This document shows, piece after piece, positions 63,300-64,000 of a DNA stretch of 64,000 nucleotides. This DNA comes from Desmonostoc vinosum HA7617-LM4. GTDB taxonomy: Bacteria; Cyanobacteriota; Cyanobacteriia; Cyanobacteriales; Nostocaceae. The DNA lies in the NCBI GenBank assembly GCA_019359515.1, contig JAHHHC010000002.1, forward strand, positions 248,001 to 312,000, read 5' to 3'. The first letter of the stretch is position 1, and each line of letters opens with the position of its first letter. Made by a program: the position numbers and the translations under genes. Below the pieces are notes generated by a model. The model was given only the letters and a program-made list of their open reading frames with translations, searched no databases and had not been told where the DNA came from.

Positions 63300-64000
63300 A
63301 TGACAGACTTTAAACGTAAACGCGTTGTTGTAACTGGTGTTGGCGCGATTACACCTATTGGTAACACACCAACAGAATATTGGGAAGGATTGTTGAGTGG
63401 ACGTAATGGTATTGACTACATTACCTCATTTGATACGTCTCGCCATGATTGCCGGATGGCAGGAGAGGTGAAAAACTTCGATCCGCAAGACTATCTAGAG
63501 CGCAAAGAAATTAAGCGTATGGATCGGTTTTCCCAATTTGGGGTTTCGGCTGCAAAACAGGCTTTGTTGGATGCAAAATTAGTCATTAACGAACTAAACG
63601 CGGAACAGATAGGTGTAATTATTGGTTCTGGCATTGGGGGTATCAAAGTTTTAGAAGACCAGCAAACAATCTACCTCAACCGTGGCCCCGATCGCTGTAG
63701 CCCATTCATGATTCCAATGATGATCGCCAATATGGCAGCAGGGTTAACAGCGATTCACACTGGTGCTAAAGGCCCAAACTCCTGTTCTGTGACAGCTTGC
63801 GCTGCTGGTTCCAATGCCATAGGAGATGCTTTTCGTTTGGTTCAAGGGGGCTATGCTCAAGCGATGATTTGTGGAGGATGTGAGGCCACAATTACACCCT
63901 TGACATTGGCCGGTTTTGCTGCTTGTAAGGCTCTCTCTGTGCGTAATGATGATCCAACTCATGCCTGCCGTCCCTTTGACCGCGATCGCGATGGCTTTGT
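63300..64000 (+). CDS. fabF: beta-ketoacyl-ACP synthase II (partial, runs off the window)
   Basis: The first 233 residues of about 416. Start ATG 63300 (MTDFKRKRVVVTGVGAITPI). Active-site Cys167 in SVTACAAGSNAIG. The later His residues (HGTxT and GHxxGA motifs) lie beyond the window. Elongates acyl-ACP with malonyl-ACP. Follows acpP on the same strand. Confidence 0.96.
   Translation, partial: MTDFKRKRVVVTGVGAITPIGNTPTEYWEGLLSGRNGIDYITSFDTSRHDCRMAGEVKNFDPQDYLERKEIKRMDRFSQFGVSAAKQALLDAKLVINELNAEQIGVIIGSGIGGIKVLEDQQTIYLNRGPDRCSPFMIPMMIANMAAGLTAIHTGAKGPNSCSVTACAAGSNAIGDAFRLVQGGYAQAMICGGCEATITPLTLAGFAACKALSVRNDDPTHACRPFDRDRDGF

Overview
The window is chromosomal DNA from a filamentous, probably heterocyst-forming cyanobacterium (Nostocales type). 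Support comes from dense HIP1 palindromes (GCGATCGC), a Psb34 photosystem gene, an nrtABCD nitrate transporter with the cyanobacterial fused NrtC, many DUF4114/cadherin/DUF4347 surface proteins, dispersed STRR-like and palindromic intergenic repeats, and a tandem array of small RNA genes with TCCGGA-like promoter boxes. No genus can be fixed from the sequence alone.

Layout. 0.6-9 kb: a membrane pentapeptide-repeat protein, a sigma-70 family factor paired with an unknown protein, a decayed TIGR03032 gene, and a large beta-helix/cadherin/DUF4114 protein. 9-17 kb: MAPEG protein, sugar ABC permease, a 33-residue membrane peptide, a trypsin-S41 double protease, a DUF433 orphan, a TPR protein, ruvB, hisF and tRNA-Ala(GGC). 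17.2-23.3 kb is a scrap yard of mobile and conflict-system debris: an N6-adenine methylase fragment abutting the tRNA, a YD-repeat/RTX surface gene cut by an intact-looking IS200/IS605 element (tnpA plus tnpB), an IS5-type transposase stub, a DUF3800 stub, a possible toxin/immunity remnant, and the C-terminal half of the DarG antitoxin without macro domain or DarT.

23.4-28.2 kb: nucleobase and D-amino-acid metabolism (cytosine/guanine deaminase, nucleoside hydrolase, M15-like protein, Nudix hydrolase, DgcA/DgcN-like pair). 28.4-32.7 kb: a frameshifted DUF4347/delta-60/cadherin/DUF4114 surface protein. 33-38 kb: Coq4-like protein, two small exported proteins, a NarL-type two-component system overlapping a small-gene cluster, a DUF4058 scrap and psb34. 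38.6-43 kb: a Gld-like ABC exporter operon (ATPase, permease, GldG-like, DUF4340). 43-48 kb: purU, a DUF6745-like protein, three tandem small RNA genes, exoD, a lipid kinase and a TIGR02117 protein. 48.5-54.2 kb: nrtABCD on the minus strand with repeat-filled gaps. 55.2-55.5 kb: a four-repeat orphan CRISPR array. 55.6-64 kb: a CPA2 cation/proton antiporter, small conserved proteins, a PadR regulator, a desaturase, an HdrB/SdhC-type CCG protein, acpP and the start of fabF.

The most notable signal is the tandem small-RNA array at 45.05-45.42 kb: three units share an exactly spaced promoter and transcript body, and their terminator stems differ by paired changes. It resembles the heterocyst-specific NsiR1 type of array. 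Mobile-element traffic also recurs: one IS5-like terminal repeat appears at five or six places and bounds a 169-bp MITE.
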